DNA of 64,000 nt from Actinomadura pelletieri DSM 43383 (GTDB taxonomy: Bacteria; Actinomycetota; Actinomycetes; Streptosporangiales; Streptosporangiaceae). Location of the stretch: NCBI RefSeq assembly GCF_003634705.1, contig NZ_RBWU01000005.1:62001-126000 (forward strand), read 5' to 3'. How positions within the stretch are numbered: position 1 is the stretch's first letter; every line of letters starts with the position of its first letter. Shown here one piece after another: positions 47,153 to 55,431 of the stretch. The notes beneath the pieces are model-generated. The model worked only from the letters and a program-made list of their open reading frames with translations. It had not been told where the DNA came from and did not search any database. The translations under genes were made by a program, and so were the position numbers.

Positions 47153-49180
47153 TCAGGTGCCGACCGTCCGCGCGATCGAGGGCGGAACCTCGGCGTAGGA
47201 GTCGAACTCCATGACGAACATGCCTCGGCCCGACGTCATGCCGCGCAGGTCGCCGACATAGCCGAACATCTCCGACAGCGGCACCAGGGCGCGGACGATC
47301 CGGGCCCCGGCGCGCTCGGCGGTCCCCTCGACCCGGCCGCGGCGCCGGTTCAGGTCGCCGATCACCGAGCCCAGATGGTCGTCGGGGACGGTGACCTCGA
47401 CGGCCATGACCGGTTCGAGCAGCACCGGGGACGCGCGGCGGACGGCCTCCTTGAACGCCATCGAACCGGCGACCTTGAAGGCGAGTTCGGACGAGTCGAC
47501 CGGGTGGAAGTCGCCGTCGAGCAGGGTGACCCGCACGCCGGTCATCTCGTGTCCGGTGAGGACGCCCATGAGCATCGCCTCCTGGCAGCCCGCGTCCACG
47601 GACGGGACGAACTCCCTCGGGATCCGCCCGCCGGTGACCTTGTTGACGAACTCGTACCCGTCCTCGATCGGCTCGACGGCGATCCGGACCTTCGCGTACT
47701 GGCCCTTGCCGCCGTCCTGCTTGCGGTGCAGGTGGTCGACATCGCGCACCGGCCGCCGGATCGTCTCGCGGTAGGCGACACGGGGACGGCCGACCCTGGC
47801 GTCGACCTGGAACTCCTCCTTCATCCGGTCGATGAGGATCTCCAGGTGGAGTTCGCCCATACCGCCGATGACGGTCTGCCCGCCGTCCTCGCGGACCTGG
47901 AACGACGGGTCCTCCTCCGCCAGCCGCCGGAGGGCGACGCCCAGCCTGTCCAGGTCGCCCTTCGACGTCGGCTCGACCGCGACCTCGATGACCGGGGCAG
48001 GGAAGTCCATCGACTCCAGGATCACCGGATGGTCGGCGTCGCACAGCGTCTCACCGGTCGTGGTCCGTTTCAGGCCCATGACCGCGACGATGTCGCCCGC
48101 GCCCGCCGACTCGATCTCCTCCCGGTCACCCGCGTGCACCCGGTAGATCTTGCCGATGCGCTCCTTGCGCGCCTTGACGCTGTTCAGCACCGAGGCGCCG
48201 GACACCAGCCGTCCGGAGTAGATCCGGACGAAGGTGAGCCGCCCGAGGAAACGATCGGTCATGATCTTGAAGGCGAGCGCGGACAGCGGCGCGTCGTCGT
48301 CCGGCACGCCGTGCGCGGCATCGACGTCCAGCGGCGACGGCAGATACCGGACGACGGCGTCCAGCAGCGGCTGGACGCCCTTGTTCCGGTACGCGCTGCC
48401 GCAGAACACGGGTGTCACCACGGATGCGACCGTCAGCCGCCGGATCGCCGCGTGCAACTGCTCCGGCGACGGTTCCGTGCCGCCGAGGAACAGGTCCATG
48501 AGCTCCTCGTCGTGCTCGGCGACCGTCTCGACCAGCGCGGCCCGCCACCGCCGGGCGTCCTCGGCCAGGTCTGCCGGGACGTCGACGACCGTGTGCCGGT
48601 CGTCCGGCCAGACGTGCGCCCGCCCGGACACCAGGTCGACGACGCCCTCGAACCCGGCCTCGGCCCCGATCGGAAGCTGCATGACCAGCGGAACGGCGCC
48701 GAGCCGTTCCCGGATCATGCCGACGCAGCGGTGGAGGTCGGCGCCGGCGCGGTCCATCTTGTTGACGAAGCAGATCCGCGGCACCCCGTACCGGTCGGCC
48801 TGCCGCCACACCGTCTCCGACTGCGGTTCGACGCCCGCGACGCCGTCGAACACCGTCACCGCGCCGTCGAGGACGCGCAGACATCGTTCGACCTCGACGG
48901 TGAAGTCGACATGTCCGGGCGTGTCGATCAGGTTGACGGTGTGCTCGGTGCCGTCGACCGTCCAATGGCAGGTCGTGGCGGCGGACGTGATCGTGATGCC
49001 GCGGTCGCGTTCCTGTTTCAGGAAGTCCAGCGCGGCGGCGCCGTCGTGCACCTCACCGATGCGGCGCGAGACGCCGGTGAAGAACAGGATGCGCTCGGCG
49101 GTCGTCGTCTTCCCGGCGTCGATGTGCGCCATGATCCCGGTGTTGCGGACGGTGGTGAGGCTGCGAACCGTGGTTGTCAT
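47153..49180 (-). CDS. fusA2: elongation factor G paralogue
   Basis: A 675-residue translational GTPase of EF-G shape, about 25 residues shorter than the main EF-G. G1 is A-H-I-D-A-G-K-T-T (18-26), G2 contains R-G-I-T-I-T-S-A-A, G3 D-T-P-G-H-V-D-F, G4 N-K-M-D. Domain IV has E-G-T-A-E-R-A in its second half. It stands alone, away from an rpsL-rpsG-tufA cluster, so it is likely a second EF-G (EF-G2-like) with ribosome-recycling, stress or antibiotic-tolerance duty; this is inference. ATG 49180 follows AGGAG; a longer frame is rejected. Confidence 0.88.
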   Translation of the reverse strand: MTTTVRSLTTVRNTGIMAHIDAGKTTTAERILFFTGVSRRIGEVHDGAAALDFLKQERDRGITITSAATTCHWTVDGTEHTVNLIDTPGHVDFTVEVERCLRVLDGAVTVFDGVAGVEPQSETVWRQADRYGVPRICFVNKMDRAGADLHRCVGMIRERLGAVPLVMQLPIGAEAGFEGVVDLVSGRAHVWPDDRHTVVDVPADLAEDARRWRAALVETVAEHDEELMDLFLGGTEPSPEQLHAAIRRLTVASVVTPVFCGSAYRNKGVQPLLDAVVRYLPSPLDVDAAHGVPDDDAPLSALAFKIMTDRFLGRLTFVRIYSGRLVSGASVLNSVKARKERIGKIYRVHAGDREEIESAGAGDIVAVMGLKRTTTGETLCDADHPVILESMDFPAPVIEVAVEPTSKGDLDRLGVALRRLAEEDPSFQVREDGGQTVIGGMGELHLEILIDRMKEEFQVDARVGRPRVAYRETIRRPVRDVDHLHRKQDGGKGQYAKVRIAVEPIEDGYEFVNKVTGGRIPREFVPSVDAGCQEAMLMGVLTGHEMTGVRVTLLDGDFHPVDSSELAFKVAGSMAFKEAVRRASPVLLEPVMAVEVTVPDDHLGSVIGDLNRRRGRVEGTAERAGARIVRALVPLSEMFGYVGDLRGMTSGRGMFVMEFDSYAEVPPSIARTVGT

Positions 49181-49314
49181 CGGGGATCTCCTTTCCTCTC
49201 TGATGACGACCGCCGCAAAACAAGATCGTTCCTGCGGCAGCCTGCACCGTAACCGCGCGGAATGTGCGGGCGCGAAGGGTTTTCCGAGGAGGAGGCCGCT
49301 ACGGCGCGGTCCGT

Positions 49315-49872
49315 TCAGATGGAGTCGACCCGCTGGACGAGGCCCCACACGAAATGCGCCACGTAGGTGGCGTCGGAGATGTGGAACGTGGTGTGCCAGC
49401 GGCTCGGGGCCTCGCCGTCCTGGTGGGCGACGGATCCGAAGCGCGCGTCGACGTCACCGACGACGCATGACCAGGGTGTGATGTCGGCGACCGTGTCCAG
49501 CCGCGGGACCGGAACGCCGTCGTCGCGGACGAGCCACTCGTGCGCGACGGAGCCGTCCAACCCCGTCATGATCTCGAAGCGCAGGCCGGGCCACAGCGGG
49601 AACGGCGGCCACCATGCGACCTCGCACGTCACCGACGGGCCGGCCGGGCGCCGTTCGACGGCGGCGGGCGGGCCGAGGACGGCCTCGTAGCGGCGCCGCC
49701 CGGGGGGAAACGTCCGGGATCGGACGATGCGCTGCCACCGGGCGTTGACCTCCCGCATCTCGGTGCGGGACGCGTCCAGCTCGCCCATCGCGTTCTCGAC
49801 GAGGCCCGGCTGGTAGTCGGCCATCCGGCGGAGCAGGACGAGCTGGAACTCCCGCCGCGCGAGACCTTTCAC
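49315..49872 (-). CDS. hypothetical protein downstream of DUF5954 gene
   Basis: A 185-residue soluble protein starting M-K-G-L-A-R-R-E-F-Q-L-V-L and with hydrophobic aromatic segments (W-W-P-P-F-P-L-W-P-G, W-S-C-V-V-G-D-V). I do not recognise a family. GTG start with GAGGGG just before; 19 bases after the DUF5954 stop, so the two form an operon. Its 3' end lies 134 bases from the EF-G gene. Confidence 0.6.
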   Translation of the reverse strand: MKGLARREFQLVLLRRMADYQPGLVENAMGELDASRTEMREVNARWQRIVRSRTFPPGRRRYEAVLGPPAAVERRPAGPSVTCEVAWWPPFPLWPGLRFEIMTGLDGSVAHEWLVRDDGVPVPRLDTVADITPWSCVVGDVDARFGSVAHQDGEAPSRWHTTFHISDATYVAHFVWGLVQRVDSI

Positions 49873-49891
49873 CTGCCCCTCACCCGCCGAC

Positions 49892-50872
49892 TCACCAGTC
49901 GTCGTCGATGAGGTCGTGCGCGCCCTCGGGCTCGCCGGTGAGGGGTTCCTCGGGGTCGTAGTCGGACGGCCGGGGACGCTCCGGCCCGTCCGTCCCGACA
50001 CGGACCACGTACTCGACGCGGATGACGCGGAAGCGGCGTCCGAGGACGGTCACCTCGGTGCGTCGCGTCCCGTCGCGGAGCAGGTCGGCCGCGTGCCGGT
50101 ACTCGGCGAGCACGTCCGGGGACGACGGCAGCATCATCGGCACGATCGTGTCGAAGTAGGTGGCCAGATGGTCGCGGACGGACGCGGGGCTGTGCAGGAA
50201 CGGGCCGTGCGGCGGCCACGTCCCGTTCTCCCGCTCGGCGGCGGTGAACCGGACGGCGAGCCGGGCGATGCCCGGGTGGGTGACGAGCGCCCGGCGGGCG
50301 TCGCGGGTCACCTCGGACGGGACGAGCGGCCCGTCGGGGACCGTCTCCCACCGTTCGCCGAGCAGCTCCGGCGACCCGGGCGCGTACGCGGGCGGCAGCA
50401 GCCCGTGGTCGAACCGGCGGGCGTCGCGGCGGGTGCGCGGCTCCGGCAGGTCGTCGGGGTCGGTGGGCCGCGGCTGTTCGGGACCGTCCACGCCGAAACG
50501 GCAGAACCGGTCGGCGCGGACGACGCGGAACACGCGCCCGGCGACGGTGAGTTCGTCGGGACGGCCGCGTTCGAGGAACGCCGCGCCCTCCCGGTACTGC
50601 GGGCGGTGCGCGTCGGGCGTCCCGGGGTTCCGGGCCATGTTCCGGAACCACCACGCCAGGGAGTCGCGGGCGTCCTGCGGTGTCATCCGCTCCATCCCGG
50701 ACATCATCCATCCGTTCGCGACGCGTTCCATCACCCCGTACGTCGGGCCGTACCAGAGCACGAGCGGATGGGTTCGCCGCGCCCGTACCTCCGCGCGCCG
50801 CGCCGACGTCGCCGCGCCCGACAGGCAGTGCGGCAGATCGCCGGCGAGTGCCGCGCCATCGCTTCCGGTCAT
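49892..50872 (-). CDS. DUF5954 protein with internal duplication
   Basis: A 326-residue protein. Two copies of a strand block, V-A-G-R-V-F-R-V-V-R-A-D near residue 105 and V-L-G-R-R-F-R-V-I-R-V-E near 275, each followed by D-G-P-E-(Q/R)-P-R-P-(T/S)-D, show an internal repeat as described for DUF5954. The function is unknown. Actinomycete-specific, often near regulator or conservon-like genes. ATG 50872 is preferred over the upstream frame start; it shares an operon with the next gene. Confidence 0.7.
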   Translation of the reverse strand: MTGSDGAALAGDLPHCLSGAATSARRAEVRARRTHPLVLWYGPTYGVMERVANGWMMSGMERMTPQDARDSLAWWFRNMARNPGTPDAHRPQYREGAAFLERGRPDELTVAGRVFRVVRADRFCRFGVDGPEQPRPTDPDDLPEPRTRRDARRFDHGLLPPAYAPGSPELLGERWETVPDGPLVPSEVTRDARRALVTHPGIARLAVRFTAAERENGTWPPHGPFLHSPASVRDHLATYFDTIVPMMLPSSPDVLAEYRHAADLLRDGTRRTEVTVLGRRFRVIRVEYVVRVGTDGPERPRPSDYDPEEPLTGEPEGAHDLIDDDW

Positions 50873-50926
50873 ACGTCCATCGTCACAGGCGCGGCCCCTC
50901 GGCGCTCGCAAATCCCCGAACCGGAT

Positions 50927-51895
50927 TCAGCCGAAGCGTTCGCGGAGGGCGGGAAGCAGGTCGGCCTCCGCCCAGGTTCGGAAGTCTTTCTGGTGGTCGG
51001 GGCCGGATTGGCAGAACGCGATGTGGGTGAAGCCCGCGTCCGCCCACTGCTGGACGGCCCGTAGATAGTCGTCCACGTCGTTCCCGCACGGCACCGACGC
51101 GGCGACGTCCTCCGGTCGGACGGTCTCCGTCGCGGCCTCGAAGTTCCCCGGGCCGGGCAGCTCGGCCATCACCTTCCAGCCGGGCGCCGAGAACTTCCAG
51201 TAGCGGTGTGCGCGGCGCACGCACTCGTCGTGGTCGTCGCCGTACGCGACGGGAATCTGCCCGTACACGGGTCGGTCTGCGCCGCCCTCGCCGTGGAAGA
51301 GGTCGACGACGTCCTTGACGGGCTGGTCGGAGATCAGCAGGTCGGCGTGCCGGGCCGCGAGCCGGCCGGCGCGCGTGCCGTAGGCGGCCATCCCGATCCG
51401 GACGGGCTGGTCCGGCAGGTCGTACAGCTTCGCCGAGTCGACGGTGAAGTGCCGGCCCCGGTAGTTGACGTACTCGCCGCCGAACAGGGCCCTGATGATC
51501 TCGACGGCCTCCTCGAACATCTCGTGGCGGACGTCCACCGAGGGCCAGCCGCGGCCGACGACGTGCTCGTTGAGGTTCTCGCCCGAGCCGAGGCCGAGGG
51601 TGAACCGGCCGTCCGACAGCACGCCCATCGTGGCGGCCTTCTGCGCCACCACGGCGGGGTGGTACCGCATGATGGGGCAGGTCACGAACGTCATCAGCGG
51701 GATGCGGTGGGTGGCCTGCGCCAGCGCGCCGAGGACCGACCAGGCGTAGGCGGAGTGGCCCTGGTCCTCCAGCCAGGGGAAGTAGTGGTCGGAGATGACC
51801 GAGTACTCGAACCCGGCCTCCTCCGCCTCGACGAGGTCGGCGACGAGTTGCCTGGGCGGTGTCTGCTCGCACAGCAGCGTGTATCCGAATTCCAT
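50927..51895 (-). CDS. F420-dependent LLM-class oxidoreductase
   Basis: A 322-residue TIM-barrel flavin/F420 enzyme of the luciferase-like monooxygenase superfamily, TIGR03557-type. F420-type marks: S-D-H-Y-F-P-W near residue 38, P-I-M-R-Y-H-P-A-V-V-A-Q, G-L-G-S-G-E-N-L-N-E-H-V and W-P-S-V-D-V-R-H-E-M-F. Substrate unknown. It is divergent from the RiPP-like cluster; shared promoter region of 185 bases. A functional role in that cluster is possible but not shown. Confidence 0.85.
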   Translation of the reverse strand: MEFGYTLLCEQTPPRQLVADLVEAEEAGFEYSVISDHYFPWLEDQGHSAYAWSVLGALAQATHRIPLMTFVTCPIMRYHPAVVAQKAATMGVLSDGRFTLGLGSGENLNEHVVGRGWPSVDVRHEMFEEAVEIIRALFGGEYVNYRGRHFTVDSAKLYDLPDQPVRIGMAAYGTRAGRLAARHADLLISDQPVKDVVDLFHGEGGADRPVYGQIPVAYGDDHDECVRRAHRYWKFSAPGWKVMAELPGPGNFEAATETVRPEDVAASVPCGNDVDDYLRAVQQWADAGFTHIAFCQSGPDHQKDFRTWAEADLLPALRERFG

Positions 51896-51960
51896 GCGGG
51901 ATCGCCTACCCCGTCCGCACGACGATTCACGGCTCGGCTCCGCCGCAGGCCACCCCCTTC

Positions 51961-51990
51961 TTGGCCACTGTCTGTCACATCTGATATACG
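51961..51990 (+). promoter_or_regulatory. promoter of the RiPP-like operon
   Basis: TTGGCC (51961-51966), 18 bases, TATACG (51985-51990). A short hairpin CCCCGC (51999-52004) / GCGGGG (52016-52021) lies in the predicted leader, and the first peptide starts at 52081 after AAGGGAGACGAG. Confidence 0.55.
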
Positions 51991-52080
51991 TAGAGCTACC
52001 CCGCTCCGATCTGGTGCGGGGGCAGAGACATCCGGTCCCCACCGAGGGATTCCGGGCGTGACAAGGGAGACGAGAACCAC

Positions 52081-52320
52081 ATGAAGTCTTTCAGCTACAG
52101 CGAACTGGACAAGCTGGCCGGCGAGGTTCTGCCGGAGCGCGCGGTGCTGTCCACCCTCCTCGCAGGTGGCGGCGGCAACGGCGGCGGCGACACGGTCGTC
52201 TCCAGCTCCTGCTCCAGCAACAACAACCAGCCGCAGATGGGCCTCCTCAGCCTGTTCACCACGGCTCCTGCGGGCAACTCGCAGATCTGCACCACGACCA
52301 ACACCGCGATCAACGGCTGA
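52081..52320 (+). CDS. RiPP-like precursor peptide 1
   Basis: A 79-residue peptide. Residues 5-26 (S-Y-S-E-L-D-K-L-A-G-E-V-L-P-E-R) form a helical leader shared with peptide 2. A glycine run (29-36) separates it from a serine/asparagine/threonine-rich tail with two cysteines, C44 and C70, set 26 positions apart inside T-V-V-x3-C-S...G-L-L...L-F...S-x-x-C. There are no membrane helices or sec signal. It lacks enzymes for lanthionine formation nearby, so a disulfide or unknown modification is expected. Most likely cut and exported or released by the M50 protease gene in the same operon. Not matched to a known class. Confidence 0.65.
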   Translation: MKSFSYSELDKLAGEVLPERAVLSTLLAGGGGNGGGDTVVSSSCSSNNNQPQMGLLSLFTTAPAGNSQICTTTNTAING

Positions 52321-52355
52321 CCTCAGGTCTGACGTAGCGGGCCGCGGCCCGCACG

Positions 52356-52387
52356 GGAAGGGCTGGCGTATTCCCGCCAGCCCTTCC
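52356..52387 (+). terminator. 13-bp hairpin between the two precursor genes
   Basis: Arms GGAAGGGCTGGCG (52356-52368) and CGCCAGCCCTTCC (52375-52387), six-base loop, 36 bases after peptide 1 and 31 before peptide 2. A partial terminator or mRNA stabiliser is plausible, giving an excess of peptide 1. Confidence 0.7.
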
Positions 52388-52417
52388 TCCCTGTTCCCGC
52401 ACAAAGAAAGTGGTCAC

Positions 52418-52663
52418 ATGAGCCCCAAGCACCCGCAGAGCCTCACCTACGCCGATCTCGACCGGCTCGACGCCGAGGTGCTGCCGCAGCGCCTGGCGAT
52501 GTCCGCCCTCCGCGGCGACGGCCATGGCACCACCGTGGTCGCCTACGCCTGTTCGGCCAGCTACTCGGCCGGCACCACGGGCCTGCTCGGCACCGGCCTG
52601 TTCGCCCAGCCCGCCTACTCCTCGATGACCTGCATGCCCGCCACCGTGGTCACCAAGGACTGA
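52418..52663 (+). CDS. RiPP-like precursor peptide 2
   Basis: An 81-residue peptide, paralogue of peptide 1. Its leader T-Y-A-D-L-D-R-L-D-A-E-V-L-P-Q-R (10-25) lines up with that of peptide 1 without gaps; the tail has C45 and C72 (27 apart), the same T-V-V-x3-C-S, G-L-L, L-F and S-x-x-C elements, with fewer asparagines. Its TGA overlaps the ATG of the M50 gene by one base, so they are translationally coupled. Start ATG at 52418 has only a weak AAAGAAAG site. Confidence 0.65.
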   Translation: MSPKHPQSLTYADLDRLDAEVLPQRLAMSALRGDGHGTTVVAYACSASYSAGTTGLLGTGLFAQPAYSSMTCMPATVVTKD

Positions 52664-54009
52664 TGGGCACGCCCGCGACACCGGCCGTGGGCGGCGCGGA
52701 GCCTCCCACGGCTCTCACGCTGCCCACGCTGGTCGACGGCGCGGAGTTCGTCGGCGAGTTCAAGAACTCGGGCTACCGGGAGCCGCCGCAGCTCGTCCGG
52801 TTGCCCTCCGGCCGGCTCGTCCGGCTGCCACCGCTGCTGTTCCTCGTCGTCAAGGCCCTGCACGAGCACCGCGACCTCGCCGACACCGACGTCGCGCAGG
52901 CCCTCGACCGGGTGGCCGACACGGTCAGCGCGCGGGCCGGGGCGCGACTGACCGCCGAGCAGATCGTCTACCTCACCGACCAGAAGCTCGCCCCACTCGG
53001 CGTCACGACCTACAGCGACGGCACACCGCCGCCGGACACCAAGAACGACCCTTTCCTGGCGTTGCGGTGGAAGGTCGCGGTCTTCCCCTCGTCGTTCAGC
53101 TCGTTCGTCGGCGGGCTCTTCTCCTGGCTGTTCCGGCCCGTGGTGCTGGCGGTGATGCTCGCCTCTTTCGTGACCGCCGAGGTGTGGGTGCTCACCAGCC
53201 GGTCGGTGGTGAGCGCGCTCTCGGCCCTGATCCTCAACCCGGTGAGCATCCTGCTGGTCATGGGCCTCGGCATCGCGTCGGTGGCGTTCCACGAGGTGGG
53301 GCATGCCGCGGCCTGCCGGTACGGCGGGGTCCGGCCCGGCGTCATGGGCTGCGGCATCTACCTGGTGTGGCCCGCGTTCTACACCGACATCAGCGAGTCG
53401 TACCGGCTCGGCCGGGGCGGACGGCTGCGCGCCGACCTCGCGGGCGTCTACTTCAACGCGATCTTCGTCGTGGGGTTGACGGTGGCGTACCTGCAGACGG
53501 GCTTCGAGCCGCTGCTCGTCGCCGTCCTGTACGTCAACCTGGAGATGGTCCAGCAGTTGCTGCCGACACTGCGGTTCGACGGCTACTACATCATGTCGGA
53601 CCTGATCGGCATTCCCGACCTGTTCAAGTACATCGGGCCGATCCTGCGCCGGACGCTGCTGCGGCGTCCCGCCGACGCGCGGCTCGACGACCTGAAACGC
53701 TGGCCGCAGATCTTCGTCACCGTGTGGGTGCTGACCGTGATCCCGGTGCTGCTGTTCCAGCTCGGTCTCATCATCAGCCAGATCCCCCACCTGGTCGCCA
53801 AGGACTGGTGGATGATGCGGCGGCTCGCGACCGAGGCCGCGCAGGGGGCCGGGGTGCTCGATCTGGTCACCTCGGGAATGCAGATCATTTTGCTGGTGCT
53901 GCCGCTGGCCGGTGTGGCGCTGATCCTCTACGGGGTGGCCGCCGGGCTGGTGCGGTGGGCCGTCCGGTACGTGCGCGGTTCCGCGCCGGAACCGATGCCG
54001 CACGCCTGA
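52663..54009 (+). CDS. M50 membrane metalloprotease with N-terminal PqqD-like domain
   Basis: A 448-residue protein. Residues about 20-115 resemble a PqqD/winged-helix RiPP recognition element (L-P-S-G-R-L-V-R-L-P-P-L-L, A-L-D-R-V). The rest has six or more membrane helices (e.g. 155-178, 190-208, 262-280, 350-372, 405-430). H210-E-V-G-H214 is the metal/catalytic HExxH motif; D306 in F-D-G-Y is the probable third zinc ligand. Family members process or export peptides, as with YydH and SpoIVFB/S2P proteases. Together with the two precursors it is a self-contained peptide-maturation operon. Confidence 0.75.
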   Translation: MGTPATPAVGGAEPPTALTLPTLVDGAEFVGEFKNSGYREPPQLVRLPSGRLVRLPPLLFLVVKALHEHRDLADTDVAQALDRVADTVSARAGARLTAEQIVYLTDQKLAPLGVTTYSDGTPPPDTKNDPFLALRWKVAVFPSSFSSFVGGLFSWLFRPVVLAVMLASFVTAEVWVLTSRSVVSALSALILNPVSILLVMGLGIASVAFHEVGHAAACRYGGVRPGVMGCGIYLVWPAFYTDISESYRLGRGGRLRADLAGVYFNAIFVVGLTVAYLQTGFEPLLVAVLYVNLEMVQQLLPTLRFDGYYIMSDLIGIPDLFKYIGPILRRTLLRRPADARLDDLKRWPQIFVTVWVLTVIPVLLFQLGLIISQIPHLVAKDWWMMRRLATEAAQGAGVLDLVTSGMQIILLVLPLAGVALILYGVAAGLVRWAVRYVRGSAPEPMPHA

Positions 54010-54033
54010 GAACACCGCGTCCGGAACGCGCCG

Positions 54034-54065
54034 CGCGCCGGGCCCCGCGAGGGGTGCCCGGCGCG
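54034..54065. terminator. bidirectional hairpin terminator, M50 gene / SpoIIE gene
   Basis: Outer arms CGCGCCGGGC (54034-54043) and GCCCGGCGCG (54056-54065), with an inner CCCC-GCGA-GGGG hairpin (54043-54054). It lies between the convergent stops at 54009 and 54072. The GCGA tetraloop is of the stable GNRA kind. Confidence 0.8.
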
Positions 54066-54071
54066 TGGCGT

Positions 54072-55292
54072 TCAGGTCTGCCGCATCGGTGCAATCGGGT
54101 CCTTGGGCACCGAGGGCGGTCCGTGCCATTCGAGGAGCAGGACGGTCGCGTCGTCGTCGAGGGTTCCGGCGTGGTGTTCGAGGATGCTGTGGACGAGGCG
54201 CCGCAACGTCTCCGGCACGGCCATCCCGGCGGCGTTGCTGCGGATGATGAAGTCCACGAACCGTTGCAGGCCGAACTCCTGCTTGCGCGGGTCGCGGGCC
54301 TCCACGATGCCGTCGCTGTAGAGCAGGACCCGGTCGCCCGGTTCGAGCTGCTCGGTGCACAGCTCCGGAACGACGCCGAGGCCCGTGCCGAGCGGCGTTC
54401 CGGGTCGGCACTCCAGCGAGCTGACCCACCGGCTCTTCCGGATGATCACCGGTGCGGGATGGCCGTGCGTGATCCACGACAGCAGGCCCGACTGGAGGTC
54501 GATCTCCATCAGCACGGCGGTGACGAACCGTCCGTCCCGGTCCTGCTCCATCAGGGTCTCCTCGATGGCCTGGCCCGTTTCGACGAGGCCCGCGCCCTGG
54601 AGCCGGCTGTTGCGGCAGGCCGCGACGGCGAGGTTGGACGTCAGCCCGGCGGTGGTGTCGTGCCCCATCGCGTCGAAGATCGCGAGATGGACGGTGTCGT
54701 CGGCCAGCGCGTAGTCGAAGGTGTCGCCGCCGAGCATGTACGCCGGTTCCAGCGCGGCGCCGATCACCACCTGGTCGTTGGCGAAGGTCAGGGGCGGCAT
54801 CAGCCGCCACTGCATCTCCGCCGACACCGTCATGTCCCTGGTCCGCACCAGCCGGGAGTAGGAGTCGCTGTACGGCCCCTTGCTGACGATCATCAACGCG
54901 ACCATTCCGGCCAGATACTCGGCGTCGTCCCTGGCCTGCGCGTCGTCGCGGCCGATGGTGACCCTGAGCACCCCGACCCGTTCGGCCCCGTCGAGGATCG
55001 GGATCCAGTAGTGGCAGGTCCCGTCGTCGAACCCCTGCCCGACCACCGGCTCCATGGTCTGGAACGCCCGTCCGGCGATGGTTCTGTTGATCTTGAGTTC
55101 CGGGGCCTCCGGACCGGGGTCCCGGGCGGCGTCGCTCCCCTTGCCGGTCAGCAGCCGCAGCACGGTCTGCTGCAGGTCCGCCACGTAGATCACCGCGTCG
55201 TGGAGGCCCGCGTCCGCCGCGTGCCGGGCCATCGTGCCCGGCAACTGTTCCAGGGACATCAGATGGCTGGCCGCCACCAGTTCTCTCAGCAT
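54072..55292 (-). CDS. SpoIIE-family PP2C serine phosphatase with GAF-like sensor
   Basis: A 406-residue protein. An N-terminal GAF-like region (about 1-160) precedes a PPM/SpoIIE phosphatase domain with G-G-D-T-F-D-Y, D-A-M-G-H-D-T and the late S-D-G-I-V-E-A, plus D-D-D-A-T-V-L-L. These are the metal-binding aspartates. Such enzymes dephosphorylate anti-anti-sigma factors, releasing SigF-like sigma factors, so they may link to the 33.8 kb operon (inference). ATG start. It is convergent with the M50 gene. Confidence 0.87.
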   Translation of the reverse strand: MLRELVAASHLMSLEQLPGTMARHAADAGLHDAVIYVADLQQTVLRLLTGKGSDAARDPGPEAPELKINRTIAGRAFQTMEPVVGQGFDDGTCHYWIPILDGAERVGVLRVTIGRDDAQARDDAEYLAGMVALMIVSKGPYSDSYSRLVRTRDMTVSAEMQWRLMPPLTFANDQVVIGAALEPAYMLGGDTFDYALADDTVHLAIFDAMGHDTTAGLTSNLAVAACRNSRLQGAGLVETGQAIEETLMEQDRDGRFVTAVLMEIDLQSGLLSWITHGHPAPVIIRKSRWVSSLECRPGTPLGTGLGVVPELCTEQLEPGDRVLLYSDGIVEARDPRKQEFGLQRFVDFIIRSNAAGMAVPETLRRLVHSILEHHAGTLDDDATVLLLEWHGPPSVPKDPIAPMRQT

Positions 55293-55431
55293 CGGTCGCC
55301 GTCCCGCATCGTCCGCTCCCGCCGAGGTACCGTTCCGAGCCCCTTACCCGTCCTGGCGGCGCCTAATTTTCCGGCGCGTCGCGTCCCGAGTTCGGGTCCC
55401 GCGTGTGGTGCGGCTTCGCGGTCGGTGCCGG

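Noticed and set aside
46856..49252. 798-residue plus-strand reading frame
   Set aside because: Antisense to the EF-G paralogue and biotin carboxylase, both well supported.
52081..54009. Lanthipeptide, lasso peptide, thiopeptide or daptide assignment
   Set aside because: None of the defining enzymes (LanM/LanB, lasso B/C, YcaO, daptide dehydrogenase/aminotransferase) is next to the peptides; only an M50 protease is present.
52615..54810. 731-residue minus-strand reading frame across the M50 gene
   Set aside because: Would overlap the RiPP-like operon and the SpoIIE gene; composition is that of a shadow frame.
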